Source: Halorhodospira halochloris (GTDB taxonomy: Bacteria; Pseudomonadota; Gammaproteobacteria; Nitrococcales; Halorhodospiraceae). From it: a DNA stretch of 64,000 nt. How positions within the stretch are numbered: position 1 is the first letter of the stretch; each line of letters starts with the position of its first letter. A program made the translations under genes and the position numbers. The DNA lies in assembly GCF_002356555.2 (NCBI RefSeq), contig NZ_AP017372.2, positions 1,714,501 to 1,778,500 of the forward strand, written 5' to 3'. This document shows positions 24,884-33,447 of the stretch, piece after piece. The notes beneath the pieces were generated by a model that was not told the DNA's origin, did no database searches, and saw nothing but the letters and a program-made list of their open reading frames with translations.

Positions 24884-26983
24884 CTAGTCACATCTACCAA
24901 AGACCCACAACAAAAACGCAAACCGCAGCGCCACCTCGTGCAGATAATCAAACCGTCCCCCAGGCCCAGAGTGGCCAGAGCTCATATGCGTCCAGAGTAA
25001 CAACGGATTATCATCAGTCTTAAGTGCACGCAGCCGGGCCACCCATTTGGCTGGCTCCCAGTAAGTTACACGCGGATCGGAGACCCCAGCGGTTACCAGT
25101 AACGGTGGGTATTCCTGCGCACAGACATTCTCATAAGGCGAGTAGCTAGATATATTCCGATAGGCCTGCTCATCCTCAATCGGGTTGCCCCACTCCGGCC
25201 ATTCAGGCGGCGTCAGGGGCAGCGTTGGATCGCTCATGGTATTAAGGACATCGACAAAAGGCACATCAGCGACAGCAGCACCGAACAACTCCGGGCGTTG
25301 ATTTAGCACCGCTCCTACTAGCATCCCGCCAGCCGATCCACCATGGACGATAAGCTTGCCAGCACTGGTGTAACCGGATTCAATTAAGTGCTCGGCGCAG
25401 GCAACATAGTCGCTAAAAGTATTCTGTTTGGCGAGCAGTTTCCCTTCCCGGTACCATCTGAAGCCGCGCTCTTTGCCGCCACGCACATGGGCAATGGCAA
25501 AAACAAAGCCACGATCCACAAGAGAGAAACGGTGCGGGGAAAAGCCGGCTGGCTGACTGATGCCATAAGCTCCATAACCGCTCAGTAGCACAGGAGTATC
25601 AGGTCCGGGCGTTAAGTCAGCTCGATATAGTAGAGAAACTGGCACCATTTCACCGTCGGGAGAATAAGCGTTAACTCGCTTGGCAACATAATCCGACGGG
25701 TCATGGCCACTAGGTATTTGCTGCTCCTTGCGCAGCTCCCGTTCCCCGGTGTCCATATCGTAATCAAAGACTTGGGTTGGTGTAGTCAATGACGAGTATT
25801 TGAAGCGCAGTATAGAGGTATCGAATTCGAGCCCGGGATCTAGGGCCAAGGCATAGGCCTGCTCGCTGAATTCCACCGTATGCTCTAGCCCATCCTCTAG
25901 GCCCCTGATGACAATCCGCGGTAGGGCATCTTCGCTCTCTAGACGCACTAGATAATCACTAAACAAAAGCATGTCATGAATCAAAACCCCCGAGCGGTGG
26001 GCAACCAACTCGTCCCATTCAGTCGCGGCCTCACCTCCCAGTTCCGCGCTGACAATACGAAAATCCTCAGCATTATGGTTGGTCAGAATCAGCCAGTGCT
26101 CACCGCAATCAGTGACGCTGTACTCCACGTCTTTTTGACGTGGAATAAGGCATCTAAAACCTGCCTCCGGCACCTCGGCAGGAGCTACATGGACCTCTGA
26201 GGTCGTATGATCATGAGTCTCTATGAGCAGAAAACGGCGACTTTCGGTACGCCCTAAATTGACAAAAAAACCGGCGTCGCGCTCTTCATAGACTAGGGTA
26301 TCGTGGCGGGAGTTATCCCCAATCCGGTGACGATAGACCCATCGCGGGCGATGTGAGTCATCGAGAACGGTATACAGTATAGTATCTGATCGGCTCGACC
26401 AGACAATATCGCCGCGCGCCTGCTCGATGCTGTCGCTCAGTAGTTCACCGCTGAAGAGATCCTTGATACGGATGGTATATGATTCTGCTCCGGTAGTATC
26501 TATGGCAAAGGCAAGATAACGGTGATCATCACTATGTACACACTCACCAATATCGAAGTAGTCATATCCAGAAGCCTCAGCATCACCATCAAGCAGAATC
26601 TCTTCAAACTGCTCACCCATGCCTGCTTTACGCCGACAAATTAATGGATGCTGCCCTCCCTCGCGGTAGCGAGTATAATATTCATAGTACCCATCGGGCT
26701 CAGGAACCGAAGAGTCTGCCTCTTTTATCCGTCCTCGCAGTTCGCTGAATAGTCTTTCGCGGAGATCTTTTTGGCCGCGGAGAACAGCTTCGGTATAGCT
26801 ATTTTCAGCCTCCAGGTAGCTACGAATATCCTCCTGCAGACGGCTCGGATCGAGCATGGCGGCTCGCCAGTCGGGATCTCGTAGCCAAGCGTAAGGGTCA
26901 CTGCGCTGCTCGCCGAACTGCTCAATAGTGTGCTGCTGCTGTGCCGCTCGCGGCGGCCGGGAAGGTGGTAAGTGTTGACTCAT
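24884..26983 (-). CDS. ptrB: Oligopeptidase B (S9A prolyl oligopeptidase family)
   Basis: 699 residues: an N-terminal beta-propeller (about 75-410) and a C-terminal alpha/beta hydrolase. The catalytic triad is S550 (HGGSAGG), D636 (GVSDPRVTYWEPAKW) and H671 (MSSGHSG). The acidic residues around the active site and the WEP.KW motif fit oligopeptidase B, which cleaves short peptides after Arg or Lys in the cytosol. No signal peptide is seen. It is monocistronic, with repeat copies R8 and R9 at its two ends. Confidence 0.9.
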   Translation of the reverse strand: MSQHLPPSRPPRAAQQQHTIEQFGEQRSDPYAWLRDPDWRAAMLDPSRLQEDIRSYLEAENSYTEAVLRGQKDLRERLFSELRGRIKEADSSVPEPDGYYEYYTRYREGGQHPLICRRKAGMGEQFEEILLDGDAEASGYDYFDIGECVHSDDHRYLAFAIDTTGAESYTIRIKDLFSGELLSDSIEQARGDIVWSSRSDTILYTVLDDSHRPRWVYRHRIGDNSRHDTLVYEERDAGFFVNLGRTESRRFLLIETHDHTTSEVHVAPAEVPEAGFRCLIPRQKDVEYSVTDCGEHWLILTNHNAEDFRIVSAELGGEAATEWDELVAHRSGVLIHDMLLFSDYLVRLESEDALPRIVIRGLEDGLEHTVEFSEQAYALALDPGLEFDTSILRFKYSSLTTPTQVFDYDMDTGERELRKEQQIPSGHDPSDYVAKRVNAYSPDGEMVPVSLLYRADLTPGPDTPVLLSGYGAYGISQPAGFSPHRFSLVDRGFVFAIAHVRGGKERGFRWYREGKLLAKQNTFSDYVACAEHLIESGYTSAGKLIVHGGSAGGMLVGAVLNQRPELFGAAVADVPFVDVLNTMSDPTLPLTPPEWPEWGNPIEDEQAYRNISSYSPYENVCAQEYPPLLVTAGVSDPRVTYWEPAKWVARLRALKTDDNPLLLWTHMSSGHSGPGGRFDYLHEVALRFAFLLWVFGRCD

Positions 26984-27032
26984 GTTGTTCTTGTTCCTCC
27001 TGTGAGACTAGGGAGTTTTGAGATGCCCCTTA

Positions 27033-27180
27033 GGGAACCTCTAACCCCCCCCCTGAGCCACTCATCTGCCCCGGTGTGGAGATCTTGGCGCCAGGGATGG
27101 CACCATGAAACCTCCAGGGATGGAGTGAAGGCGAGCTCCACACCGGGGCGATAGGTGGCTCCGGGTAGTTCGAGGTTCAT
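27033..27180. repeat. Palindromic element copy R9
   Basis: The left end is GGGAACCTCTAAC followed by a run of C, with variable segment TGAGCCACTCAT. The inner arms (CCCCGGTGTGGAG against CTCCACACCGGGG) pair perfectly and the outer arms imperfectly. The centre is in the TCTTGGCGCCAGGG orientation. It lies between the ptrB start and the thioesterase stop. Confidence 0.82.
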
Positions 27181-27193
27181 CTTAGGAAAAACA

Positions 27194-27655
27194 TTATTCC
27201 GGTGGAGTGAGCAGAAAATGACCGCGAGCAGCCGCGATCGGTCGCTGCCTGTTGCCTTGCCACGCTAGCGCATGAACATTAGCAACTCGCCTCCCCTGTC
27301 GGCGGATCTCTACACCAGCAAAGGTCTTCTCCTGCGCCCCGCGACGTAAGTAATCAATGTGAAAGTTGACTATCCGAGGCAAATACCGGCTCTCCCCGTT
27401 CCATAGGATCTGCACAATCGAGGCGTGCTCGAGGAAGGCACCCAGCAAACCACCGTGTAGAGAGCCGCTCCCAGGCCGGCCGATAAGATCATCCCGATAG
27501 GGCATGCTCATCAGCAGCTGCCCCGGATCCGCACCCGAGCATTCATCTGGCTCTACCTCAATACCAATCAGACTAGCGTAAGGGAACATTCGAGATAGCG
27601 CCGAGTAATCTTCCTCAGCGCGGGCAGCACGCACCTGTTCAAGCAACTCAACCAT
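27194..27655 (-). CDS. PaaI-family hotdog thioesterase
   Basis: A 153-residue protein with the hotdog-fold signature SLHGGLLGAFLEHASIVQ, an active-site-type loop in this family, and DYLRRGAQEKTFAGVEIRRQGRRVANVHA. Such enzymes hydrolyse acyl-CoA or aryl-CoA thioesters. It overlaps the end of a second thioesterase gene by 8 nt, so the pair may form one functional unit. The substrate cannot be told from sequence. Confidence 0.8.
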   Translation of the reverse strand: MVELLEQVRAARAEEDYSALSRMFPYASLIGIEVEPDECSGADPGQLLMSMPYRDDLIGRPGSGSLHGGLLGAFLEHASIVQILWNGESRYLPRIVNFHIDYLRRGAQEKTFAGVEIRRQGRRVANVHALAWQGNRQRPIAAARGHFLLTPPE

Positions 27656-28226
27656 TCTGTGCTACCTCATCTCTCAGGCGCATGAAGGCACTCATGCTAG
27701 TCGCAAATGGATATGCCGGGTCTTCTTGGTAAGCCGAACAACGGGCAAAGGCAACTTCACGGCCAACCCGGTAACACTCAGCACGGGCATAAACGTCACG
27801 CCCCGGAGCTGCCGGGCGCAGATGATCAATCCGCAAATCAAGGGTTACTATTCCCTCTTGGCCGCCTGTAGCGAGCATGACCGAGGCCCCGCTGCTCTGA
27901 TCTATAATGGTAGTTATAACCCCACCGTGGAGGTATCCTGTTTGCGGATTGCCCACTAACTCGGGGCGGTATGCCACTTTTGAGACCACAAAATCGCTGC
28001 CCAAATCGACTAGCTCTAGACCTATCAGTGAGCCGTGGGGTGAGTCCTGAAACAGTCTACGGGCTATCTCAAACTCTACCGGGGGGTCTTCAGTAGGATA
28101 ACCGCAATCCTGTGTGGGTTGGTGATTACCTCGCTCTCTCAAAATTGGTTCCCTTTTTGCTAATGGGGTAGTAACAAGTAGTCTTGTCCTACTCTGAAGT
28201 ATCTTCGGGGGCCTCGGTAAGAACAA
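27648..28226 (-). CDS. PaaI-family hotdog thioesterase
   Basis: The product carries YLHGGVITTIIDQSSGASVML and DHLRPAAPGRDVYARAECYRVGREVAFA, the same hotdog pattern as its neighbour, and PYRPELVGN before it. The open frame begins at 28226 and overlaps motB by 38 nt. A TTG at 28142 preceded by AAGGG would give a 164-residue protein of normal family length and may be the true start. The two tandem paralogues probably arose by duplication and may form a heteromer. Confidence 0.78.
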   Translation of the reverse strand: MFLPRPPKILQSRTRLLVTTPLAKREPILRERGNHQPTQDCGYPTEDPPVEFEIARRLFQDSPHGSLIGLELVDLGSDFVVSKVAYRPELVGNPQTGYLHGGVITTIIDQSSGASVMLATGGQEGIVTLDLRIDHLRPAAPGRDVYARAECYRVGREVAFARCSAYQEDPAYPFATSMSAFMRLRDEVAQNG

Positions 28227-28932
28227 CTTCTACACGGCGATTCTTGGCCCTATTCTCATCACTAGTGTTTGGCACCAGCGGTCGCGTATCGGCATGCCCC
28301 TGAGCCACCATTCGTCGCGACGGCAGTCCACTTTCTTGAAAGACGTGAACTACCGATACCGCCCTGGCCGAAGATAGTTCAAAGTTAGAGCGAAAACGAT
28401 CTGTCTGAATGGGAAGATCGTCTGTGTGTCCTGCAACTCTTATAATACCGGGAGTCTCTGCCAATACACCGGCGATCCTCTCGAGCACCGGTAAGAAATC
28501 ATCCTGCAGTTCCTTTCTGCCTAACTCAAATGCCGCATGGTCCTCGAAACGCAACAACACTCCCTCATCATCTTCCCCTAATTGAATTACCCCATCTTCG
28601 ATGTCATCTGCCAAGGCTTCGCGTAAGGCGTCCCGAATCTCATCGAGCTGGGTATATTCTGGCTGATCAATGTCATTTATTTGGGGTCTTTCAATAGATG
28701 CAAAATCACCATCAAAATCTACCAATGAGGGGGCCGGACGAGGGGTATCATCCCCTACCGCGGACGGACCAAGCACTTCACGCAAAGAGTCAGCCATCTG
28801 CTGATAGCGCAAATTATCTATGGTTGACATCGAGTAAAGCATAACAAAAAACACTACCAGCACCGCCATTAAGTCGGCAAAAGTCGTCATCCACCGCGGC
28901 GCCCCTGCGTCTTTTCTGCCCCATATCTTCAT
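28189..28932 (-). CDS. motB: MotB/PomB-type flagellar stator protein
   Basis: 247 residues. A single span (APRWMTTFADLMAVLVVFFVMLYSMS) includes the ion-binding Asp of TFADLM. A linker follows, then an OmpA-like peptidoglycan-binding domain (IRVAGHTDDLPI, NFELSSARAVSVVHVF, RMVAQGHADTRPLVPN, NRRVEVVL). It anchors the stator to the wall and forms the ion channel with MotA. The short N terminus and TFADLM resemble PomB, so Na+ coupling is possible but not proven. ATG 28932 is chosen; the upstream frame is element sequence. Confidence 0.9.
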   Translation of the reverse strand: MKIWGRKDAGAPRWMTTFADLMAVLVVFFVMLYSMSTIDNLRYQQMADSLREVLGPSAVGDDTPRPAPSLVDFDGDFASIERPQINDIDQPEYTQLDEIRDALREALADDIEDGVIQLGEDDEGVLLRFEDHAAFELGRKELQDDFLPVLERIAGVLAETPGIIRVAGHTDDLPIQTDRFRSNFELSSARAVSVVHVFQESGLPSRRMVAQGHADTRPLVPNTSDENRAKNRRVEVVLTEAPEDTSE

Positions 28933-28934
28933 AA

Positions 28935-29011
28935 GGGAACCCCTAAAACTCCCCTGGTAGCCTCCCAACTGCCCCGGTGTGGAGGCCTTATCGCCAGGGA
29001 TGGCACCATGA
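28935..29011. repeat. Truncated palindromic element R10a (left half)
   Basis: Left end GGGAACCCCTAAAACTCCCC, the inner arm CTGCCCCGGTGTGGAGG and the first part of the centre up to GGGATGGCACCATGA, where copy R10b begins. The right arm is missing apart from a short GAAGCGTCCAG-like remnant after R10b. Confidence 0.85.
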
Positions 29012-29163
29012 GGGAACCTCTAAAAACTTCGCCGGCGCCATCATCTGCCCCGGAGTGGAGGTCTTGGCACCATGGACGGCGCCATGAAGCCTCCAGGGAT
29101 GGATTCACGGCGTCCTCCACTCCGGGGCAGATGATGGCGCCGGCGAAGTTTTTAGAGGCACCT
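29012..29163. repeat. Palindromic element R10b, intact, nested in R10a
   Basis: The arms 29017-29061 and 29114-29158 are perfectly complementary over 45 bp around a 52-nt centre. The variable segment is GGCGCCATCAT. ATGA occurs directly on both sides (29008-29011 and 29164-29167), a candidate target duplication. It lies between the motA stop and motB start. Confidence 0.92.
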
Positions 29164-29199
29164 ATGAAGCGTCCAGATTAACGAAAGTCAGCATGCCAC

Positions 29200-30009
29200 T
29201 CATCTTCCACCCTGATTCGGATCAAATGCCTGATTACCTTCGGCTCCCTGCCCAGGGACATCTAAACCGCGATGATTGCGGGGCAGGTAATTGGACAGCA
29301 ACTCGTCAACCAAGCGTGAATTATAGCGGTTGTGGATGCAATCTACTGCTTCAATAATAAGAGATTGATTAACATACTCATTCTGAGCACGCATCTCCAG
29401 ATTGTCAGCTATAGGAATGGCGATTAGTTGGGCAAAGACCGCCCCGTACAGGGTTGTCAGCAGCGCTACAGCCATTCCTGGACCAATCGCTTCAGGGTCT
29501 TCCAGATTGCCGAGCATTTGCACCAAGCCAACCAGGGTACCAATCATACCGAAAGCAGGTGCCTGCTCACCGATACTGCGAAATATTCTCTGCCCTACCT
29601 CATGACGCTGAGTCGAAAGCTCCTGCTCTTCGCGCAGTATCTTTTGGATAAGCTGCAGATCGACTCCATCTACTAGTAGGTCAATGGCCTTGCGGAAAAA
29701 AGGGTTGCGGATGTCAACATCTTCCAGGGCCAATATGCCATGCTTGCGCGCTACTGCTGTTAACTCTTTGGTCTGCTCAATCAACTCACGAGGCTCTTCC
29801 TTCTGAGTAGTAAAGGCTAAAGATGCCAGTTTTACCGAGTTGATTACTTGCCAAAAGGAAAACTTTATCAAGGTTGCCGAGAAGGTACCCCCGAAGACGA
29901 TCAGCACTGCCGGCAAATATAAAAACTGAGCACCCTCACCGCTGGCGGCAATGGCCGTAAATATAACCGTTATGCCAACCAACAACCCGGTAAAGGACGC
30001 TTTATCCAA
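29200..30009 (-). CDS. motA: MotA/PomA-type flagellar stator protein
   Basis: 269 residues with four spans, the LPAVLIVFGGTFSATLIKF segment, a large cytosolic loop (REEQELSTQRHEVGQRIFRSIGEQAPAFGMIGTLVGLVQML) and GPGMAVALLTTLYGAVFAQLIAIPIADNLE, the PomA/MotA channel signature. It forms the stator ion channel with MotB and generates torque at the rotor. It precedes motB, from which it is separated by about 267 bp of nested palindromic repeat. Confidence 0.92.
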   Translation of the reverse strand: MDKASFTGLLVGITVIFTAIAASGEGAQFLYLPAVLIVFGGTFSATLIKFSFWQVINSVKLASLAFTTQKEEPRELIEQTKELTAVARKHGILALEDVDIRNPFFRKAIDLLVDGVDLQLIQKILREEQELSTQRHEVGQRIFRSIGEQAPAFGMIGTLVGLVQMLGNLEDPEAIGPGMAVALLTTLYGAVFAQLIAIPIADNLEMRAQNEYVNQSLIIEAVDCIHNRYNSRLVDELLSNYLPRNHRGLDVPGQGAEGNQAFDPNQGGR

Positions 30010-30059
30010 ATCATACCCCCTAGATCAAATATATGATCTGTTTTCCATTCCAATCATAA

Positions 30060-30614
30060 TCAGGAGTCTAGAACCTTAATAGCAGCTCGCAGATAGGCGA
30101 AGGCAGAGTAGAGAGTAAGGATTGCTGCCAACCAGATCAGCACCACTCCAAATTCCGGTATGGGCACCCCGGCGATAGGCTCGCCATAGAGCAACATCAT
30201 TATTGCCGCCATCTGTGCAGCTGTCTTTACCTTACCTAGCTGACTCACAGCGACACTGGCCCTCTTGCCGAGTTCGGCCATCCACTCGCGCAGCGCCGAT
30301 ACCGCTATCTCACGTCCTATGATAACGGCTGCAGGAATCGCCATCCACAGACCGGGATAGAGGGCTACCAAAGCAACCAGCGCCACAGCAACCATCAGCT
30401 TATCCGCAACCGGATCAAGAAAGGCGCCAAATTCAGATGACTGTTCAAGGCGTCGTGCAAGGTAGCCATCCAACCAATCAGTAATTGCTGCTAAAGCAAA
30501 TACCGCTACCGTCAAGATATTGGTCCATGGTGCGGGCAACAGAAAGCACAGCCCAAAGACGGGTATCAGTGCTATCCGCATTAGTGTTAAGGCGGTAGGC
30601 AATGTTATCTGCAT
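30060..30614 (-). CDS. pgsA: CDP-diacylglycerol--glycerol-3-phosphate 3-phosphatidyltransferase
   Basis: 184 residues with the CDP-alcohol phosphotransferase motif DWLDGYLARRLEQSSEFGAFLDPVADK and about four spans. It makes phosphatidylglycerol phosphate, the committed step to PG and cardiolipin. ATG 30614 is used; the frame opens at a TTG six nt earlier. It follows uvrC by 9 nt, the usual gammaproteobacterial uvrC-pgsA order. Confidence 0.95.
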   Translation of the reverse strand: MQITLPTALTLMRIALIPVFGLCFLLPAPWTNILTVAVFALAAITDWLDGYLARRLEQSSEFGAFLDPVADKLMVAVALVALVALYPGLWMAIPAAVIIGREIAVSALREWMAELGKRASVAVSQLGKVKTAAQMAAIMMLLYGEPIAGVPIPEFGVVLIWLAAILTLYSAFAYLRAAIKVLDS

Positions 30615-30623
30615 TGTCAAATC

Positions 30624-32438
30624 CTAGCCATGTAACGCATCGTAGATTCGCTGTGCAAGCGAGCGGCTTATGCCGGGCACCGCTGTTAAATCATCGACTC
30701 CGGCCTGACGCACACCCTGAACCCCGCCAAAACGCTTAAGCAGATTTTGGCGGCGTTTCGGCCCAAGCCCCGGAATCTCTTCCAACATCGACTCGCGCCG
30801 ACTCTTCGCCCGCCGCTGGCGATGCCCACCGAGAGCGAAGCGGTGCGCCTCGTCACGAATTTGCTGTAACAGGTGCAGTGCCGGAGAATCCGAGGACAAC
30901 TCCACTTCTATACTGCCATTAGCAAGCAACAAGGTCTCCTCGCCTGGGCGGCGTTCCGGCCCTTTAGCAATCCCCATCGTCGCTACCCCCTCTACGCCTA
31001 GCTCGTCGAGCACACCCTGCGCGCGAGCCAATTGACCCTTGCCACCATCAATTAAGAGCAGATCGGGTAGTGCCACATCACCGCTCTTTACCCTCTGATA
31101 GCGCCGCCGCAAAGCCTGTTCCATGGCTGCATAGTCATCTCCTGGCTCAATCCCCCGAATATTGAAGCGCCGGTAATCACTTTTCAACGGCCCGTCCTGA
31201 TTGAAAACCACACATGAGGCTACTGTTGCCTCACCGCCGGTATGGCTGATATCGAAACACTCGATTCGCTGCGGCGGGCTATCCACATCCAGCACCTCGG
31301 CCAGGGCATTATAGCGCTTTCGCTGATTAGCTGCCGAAGCACTCCGTGAAGCGAGTGCATAGCGGGCGTTCTCCTCTGCCATCTCGACCCACCGCCGCCG
31401 CTGGCCGCGCACCCGATATCGAATTGCCACCTGTGCTCCGCTCGACGTTCGCAGCACCTCGCTGAGTAGCTTTCGATGCGGGACTGGGCTATTGAGCACC
31501 AGTTCTGTCGGTACTTCGCGATCTAAGTAGTATTGCGCCAAAAAACCGGCCAGCACCTCCGCTTCACGCGCCCCGGGCGGAACCCGCGGGAAGAAACTTT
31601 GATTACCCAAACCACTGCCCGAACGCACGAAAAAAACCTGGATGCAGGCACTATCCCCCTCCATTACGCAGGCTACAACATCCATATCATCGTCGCGATC
31701 ACGGGCCACATACTGCTGCTGCTGAATCTGCTGCAGAGTAGCGATGCGATCACGCAGTCGGGCTGCATCCTCGAAGCGTAACTGCTCGGCAGCCTCGTCC
31801 ATTCGTGCCGCCAACTCATCAATAACTTGTGCCGAGCGCCCCTCTAGAAAACCAATAACGTGTCTTACCTCTTGAGCATAGTCTTGCTCATTAATATAAC
31901 CCACACAAGGTGCAGTACAACGTCTTATTTGATACTGCAAGCAGGGTCGCGACCGATTATTGAAAAAACTGTCCCGACACTGACGAATCGGAAACACTTT
32001 CTGGAGATAGGCGAGTGTCTGGCGAACCGCATTAGAGCTTGGATACGGACCAAAATAACGCCCCTTAGTGCCACGCGCACCACGGTGGAAAGCCAGTCGC
32101 GGGAAGGGATGATTGGTAGAAAGGTATATATAGGGGTATGACTTATCGTCTCTTAGTAAGACATTGTAGCGGGGATGGTGCTCCTTAATCAGATGGCTCT
32201 CGAGTATAAGCGCTTCAGCTTCAGTATGGGTTACAGTGACCTCGAGATCGGCAATGCGCTCAACCATTCGGGCTGTCTTGATCGGCTTATTGGCAGTATT
32301 GAAATAACTAGCAACGCGGCGACGCAGACTCCGTGCTTTACCAACGTATATAACCTCGCCATCCTGGGCCAGCATCCTGTACACCCCGGGCCGCTCAGGC
32401 AGATTGCGCACCTTTTCTCTAAGCTCAGGACTGTACAC
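30624..32438 (-). CDS. uvrC: Excinuclease ABC subunit C
   Basis: 604 residues. GIY-YIG nuclease domain at the N terminus (GVYRMLAQDGEVIYVGKARSL), a UvrB-binding UVR segment (about 200-235), the RNase H-like endonuclease domain (ECFDISHTGGEATVASCVVF, LLIDGGKGQL) and a C-terminal helix-hairpin-helix pair (IPGLGPKRRQNLLKRFGG). It makes the 3' and 5' incisions in nucleotide excision repair. It is followed by pgsA and preceded by the GacA/UvrY-like gene, with a palindromic element between. Confidence 0.97.
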   Translation of the reverse strand: MYSPELREKVRNLPERPGVYRMLAQDGEVIYVGKARSLRRRVASYFNTANKPIKTARMVERIADLEVTVTHTEAEALILESHLIKEHHPRYNVLLRDDKSYPYIYLSTNHPFPRLAFHRGARGTKGRYFGPYPSSNAVRQTLAYLQKVFPIRQCRDSFFNNRSRPCLQYQIRRCTAPCVGYINEQDYAQEVRHVIGFLEGRSAQVIDELAARMDEAAEQLRFEDAARLRDRIATLQQIQQQQYVARDRDDDMDVVACVMEGDSACIQVFFVRSGSGLGNQSFFPRVPPGAREAEVLAGFLAQYYLDREVPTELVLNSPVPHRKLLSEVLRTSSGAQVAIRYRVRGQRRRWVEMAEENARYALASRSASAANQRKRYNALAEVLDVDSPPQRIECFDISHTGGEATVASCVVFNQDGPLKSDYRRFNIRGIEPGDDYAAMEQALRRRYQRVKSGDVALPDLLLIDGGKGQLARAQGVLDELGVEGVATMGIAKGPERRPGEETLLLANGSIEVELSSDSPALHLLQQIRDEAHRFALGGHRQRRAKSRRESMLEEIPGLGPKRRQNLLKRFGGVQGVRQAGVDDLTAVPGISRSLAQRIYDALHG

Positions 32439-32474
32439 TTAGCCCGATCCTCCCGACACTTATGACTCCTTGAA

Positions 32475-32623
32475 GGAACCTCTAAAATCGCCGGCGTCAC
32501 CATCTGCCCCGGTGTGGAGGTCTTGGCGCCAGGGATGGCGCCATGAAGCCTCCAGGGATGGATTCACGGCATCCTCCACACCGGGGCAGATGGTGACGCC
32601 GGCGAAGTTTTTAGAGGTTCCCT
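32475..32623. repeat. Palindromic element copy R11
   Basis: The arms 32489-32520 and 32573-32604 are perfectly complementary over 32 bp, with a 52-nt centre and the variable segment GGCGTCACCAT. The left terminal part has a small deletion (TCTAAAATCGCC against GGCGAAGTTTTTAGA). It separates the uvrY-like gene from uvrC. Confidence 0.92.
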
Positions 32624-32649
32624 TAAGGACAAATTCTATTTATCAACAG

Positions 32650-33312
32650 CTAGTTATTATTCCTAAGCAGAGCAGCGCCAGGCGAAACGTCCATGCCGTA
32701 TTCAATTGCTAGGCGCACTAACTCAGCCTGATTTTTTACCTTGAGCCTTTCAAAGAGCTTTGCCTTATGGTTGCTGACAGTCTTTGGGCTCAGACACAGG
32801 TCAGCAGCAATATGGGCATTTTTATAGCCACTTATTATCCCCATAAGCACTTCACACTGGCGTTTTGATAAGCCATCAAAAGGGTTGCTTACCTCACCAG
32901 CCAGGCTTCTAATAGAGAACCATTGAGTAATACGCGGATCTATGTGCGGCTGCCCCATAGATAGATCTCGAATTGCTGCCCAAAGGTCTTCTTGTCGGCA
33001 GTTCTTTGTCAAACATCCAATCGCTCCTGCCCGAAGGGCCAGGGTTGCAAACGAATTCTGCACATTATTTATAATCACTAGTATGGCAGCATCTGGGGCA
33101 TGACGAATAATGGCTTGCGTCGCTTCTAAGCCCCTCTGTGGATCACTCCAATCTATCACAACCACATTTGGTTGGCTCTCTCTTACCCTAGCAGTAGCTT
33201 CGTTGATGCTGCTCGACATCGCCGTTACTTCAATATCTGCTTGTGAACAGATAAGATTTCCTAGTGCATCACAGTTGAGCTGATGCCAATCAACGACTAC
33301 TACTCTGATCAT
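32650..33312 (-). CDS. uvrY: GacA/UvrY-like response regulator with altered receiver pocket
   Basis: 220 residues: an N-terminal receiver and a LuxR-type HTH (about 148-205: GLSKRQCEVLMGIISGYKNAHIAADLCLSPKTVSNHKAKLFERL). LCLSPKTV and synteny with uvrC-pgsA mark it as the GacA/UvrY orthologue, which in gammaproteobacteria activates small RNAs of the Csr/Rsm system. The phospho-acceptor D54 and K103 remain, but the acidic pair DD is DW (D8, W9) and the usual Thr is in an IINN segment. Metal binding or phosphorylation may be altered. Confidence 0.8.
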   Translation of the reverse strand: MIRVVVVDWHQLNCDALGNLICSQADIEVTAMSSSINEATARVRESQPNVVVIDWSDPQRGLEATQAIIRHAPDAAILVIINNVQNSFATLALRAGAIGCLTKNCRQEDLWAAIRDLSMGQPHIDPRITQWFSIRSLAGEVSNPFDGLSKRQCEVLMGIISGYKNAHIAADLCLSPKTVSNHKAKLFERLKVKNQAELVRLAIEYGMDVSPGAALLRNNN

Positions 33313-33447
33313 CCAAGCACTCCTTACTTACTCAAGGCTTGCTGTGAAGAAACCTGCAACCACCGCTTGCAGGAAGTGTCGCGCTCATGGGATTTCCCCA
33401 TAAAAAAAGAGCGCACATTCTCCAAATTTTGCCTAGGAGACGCAATA

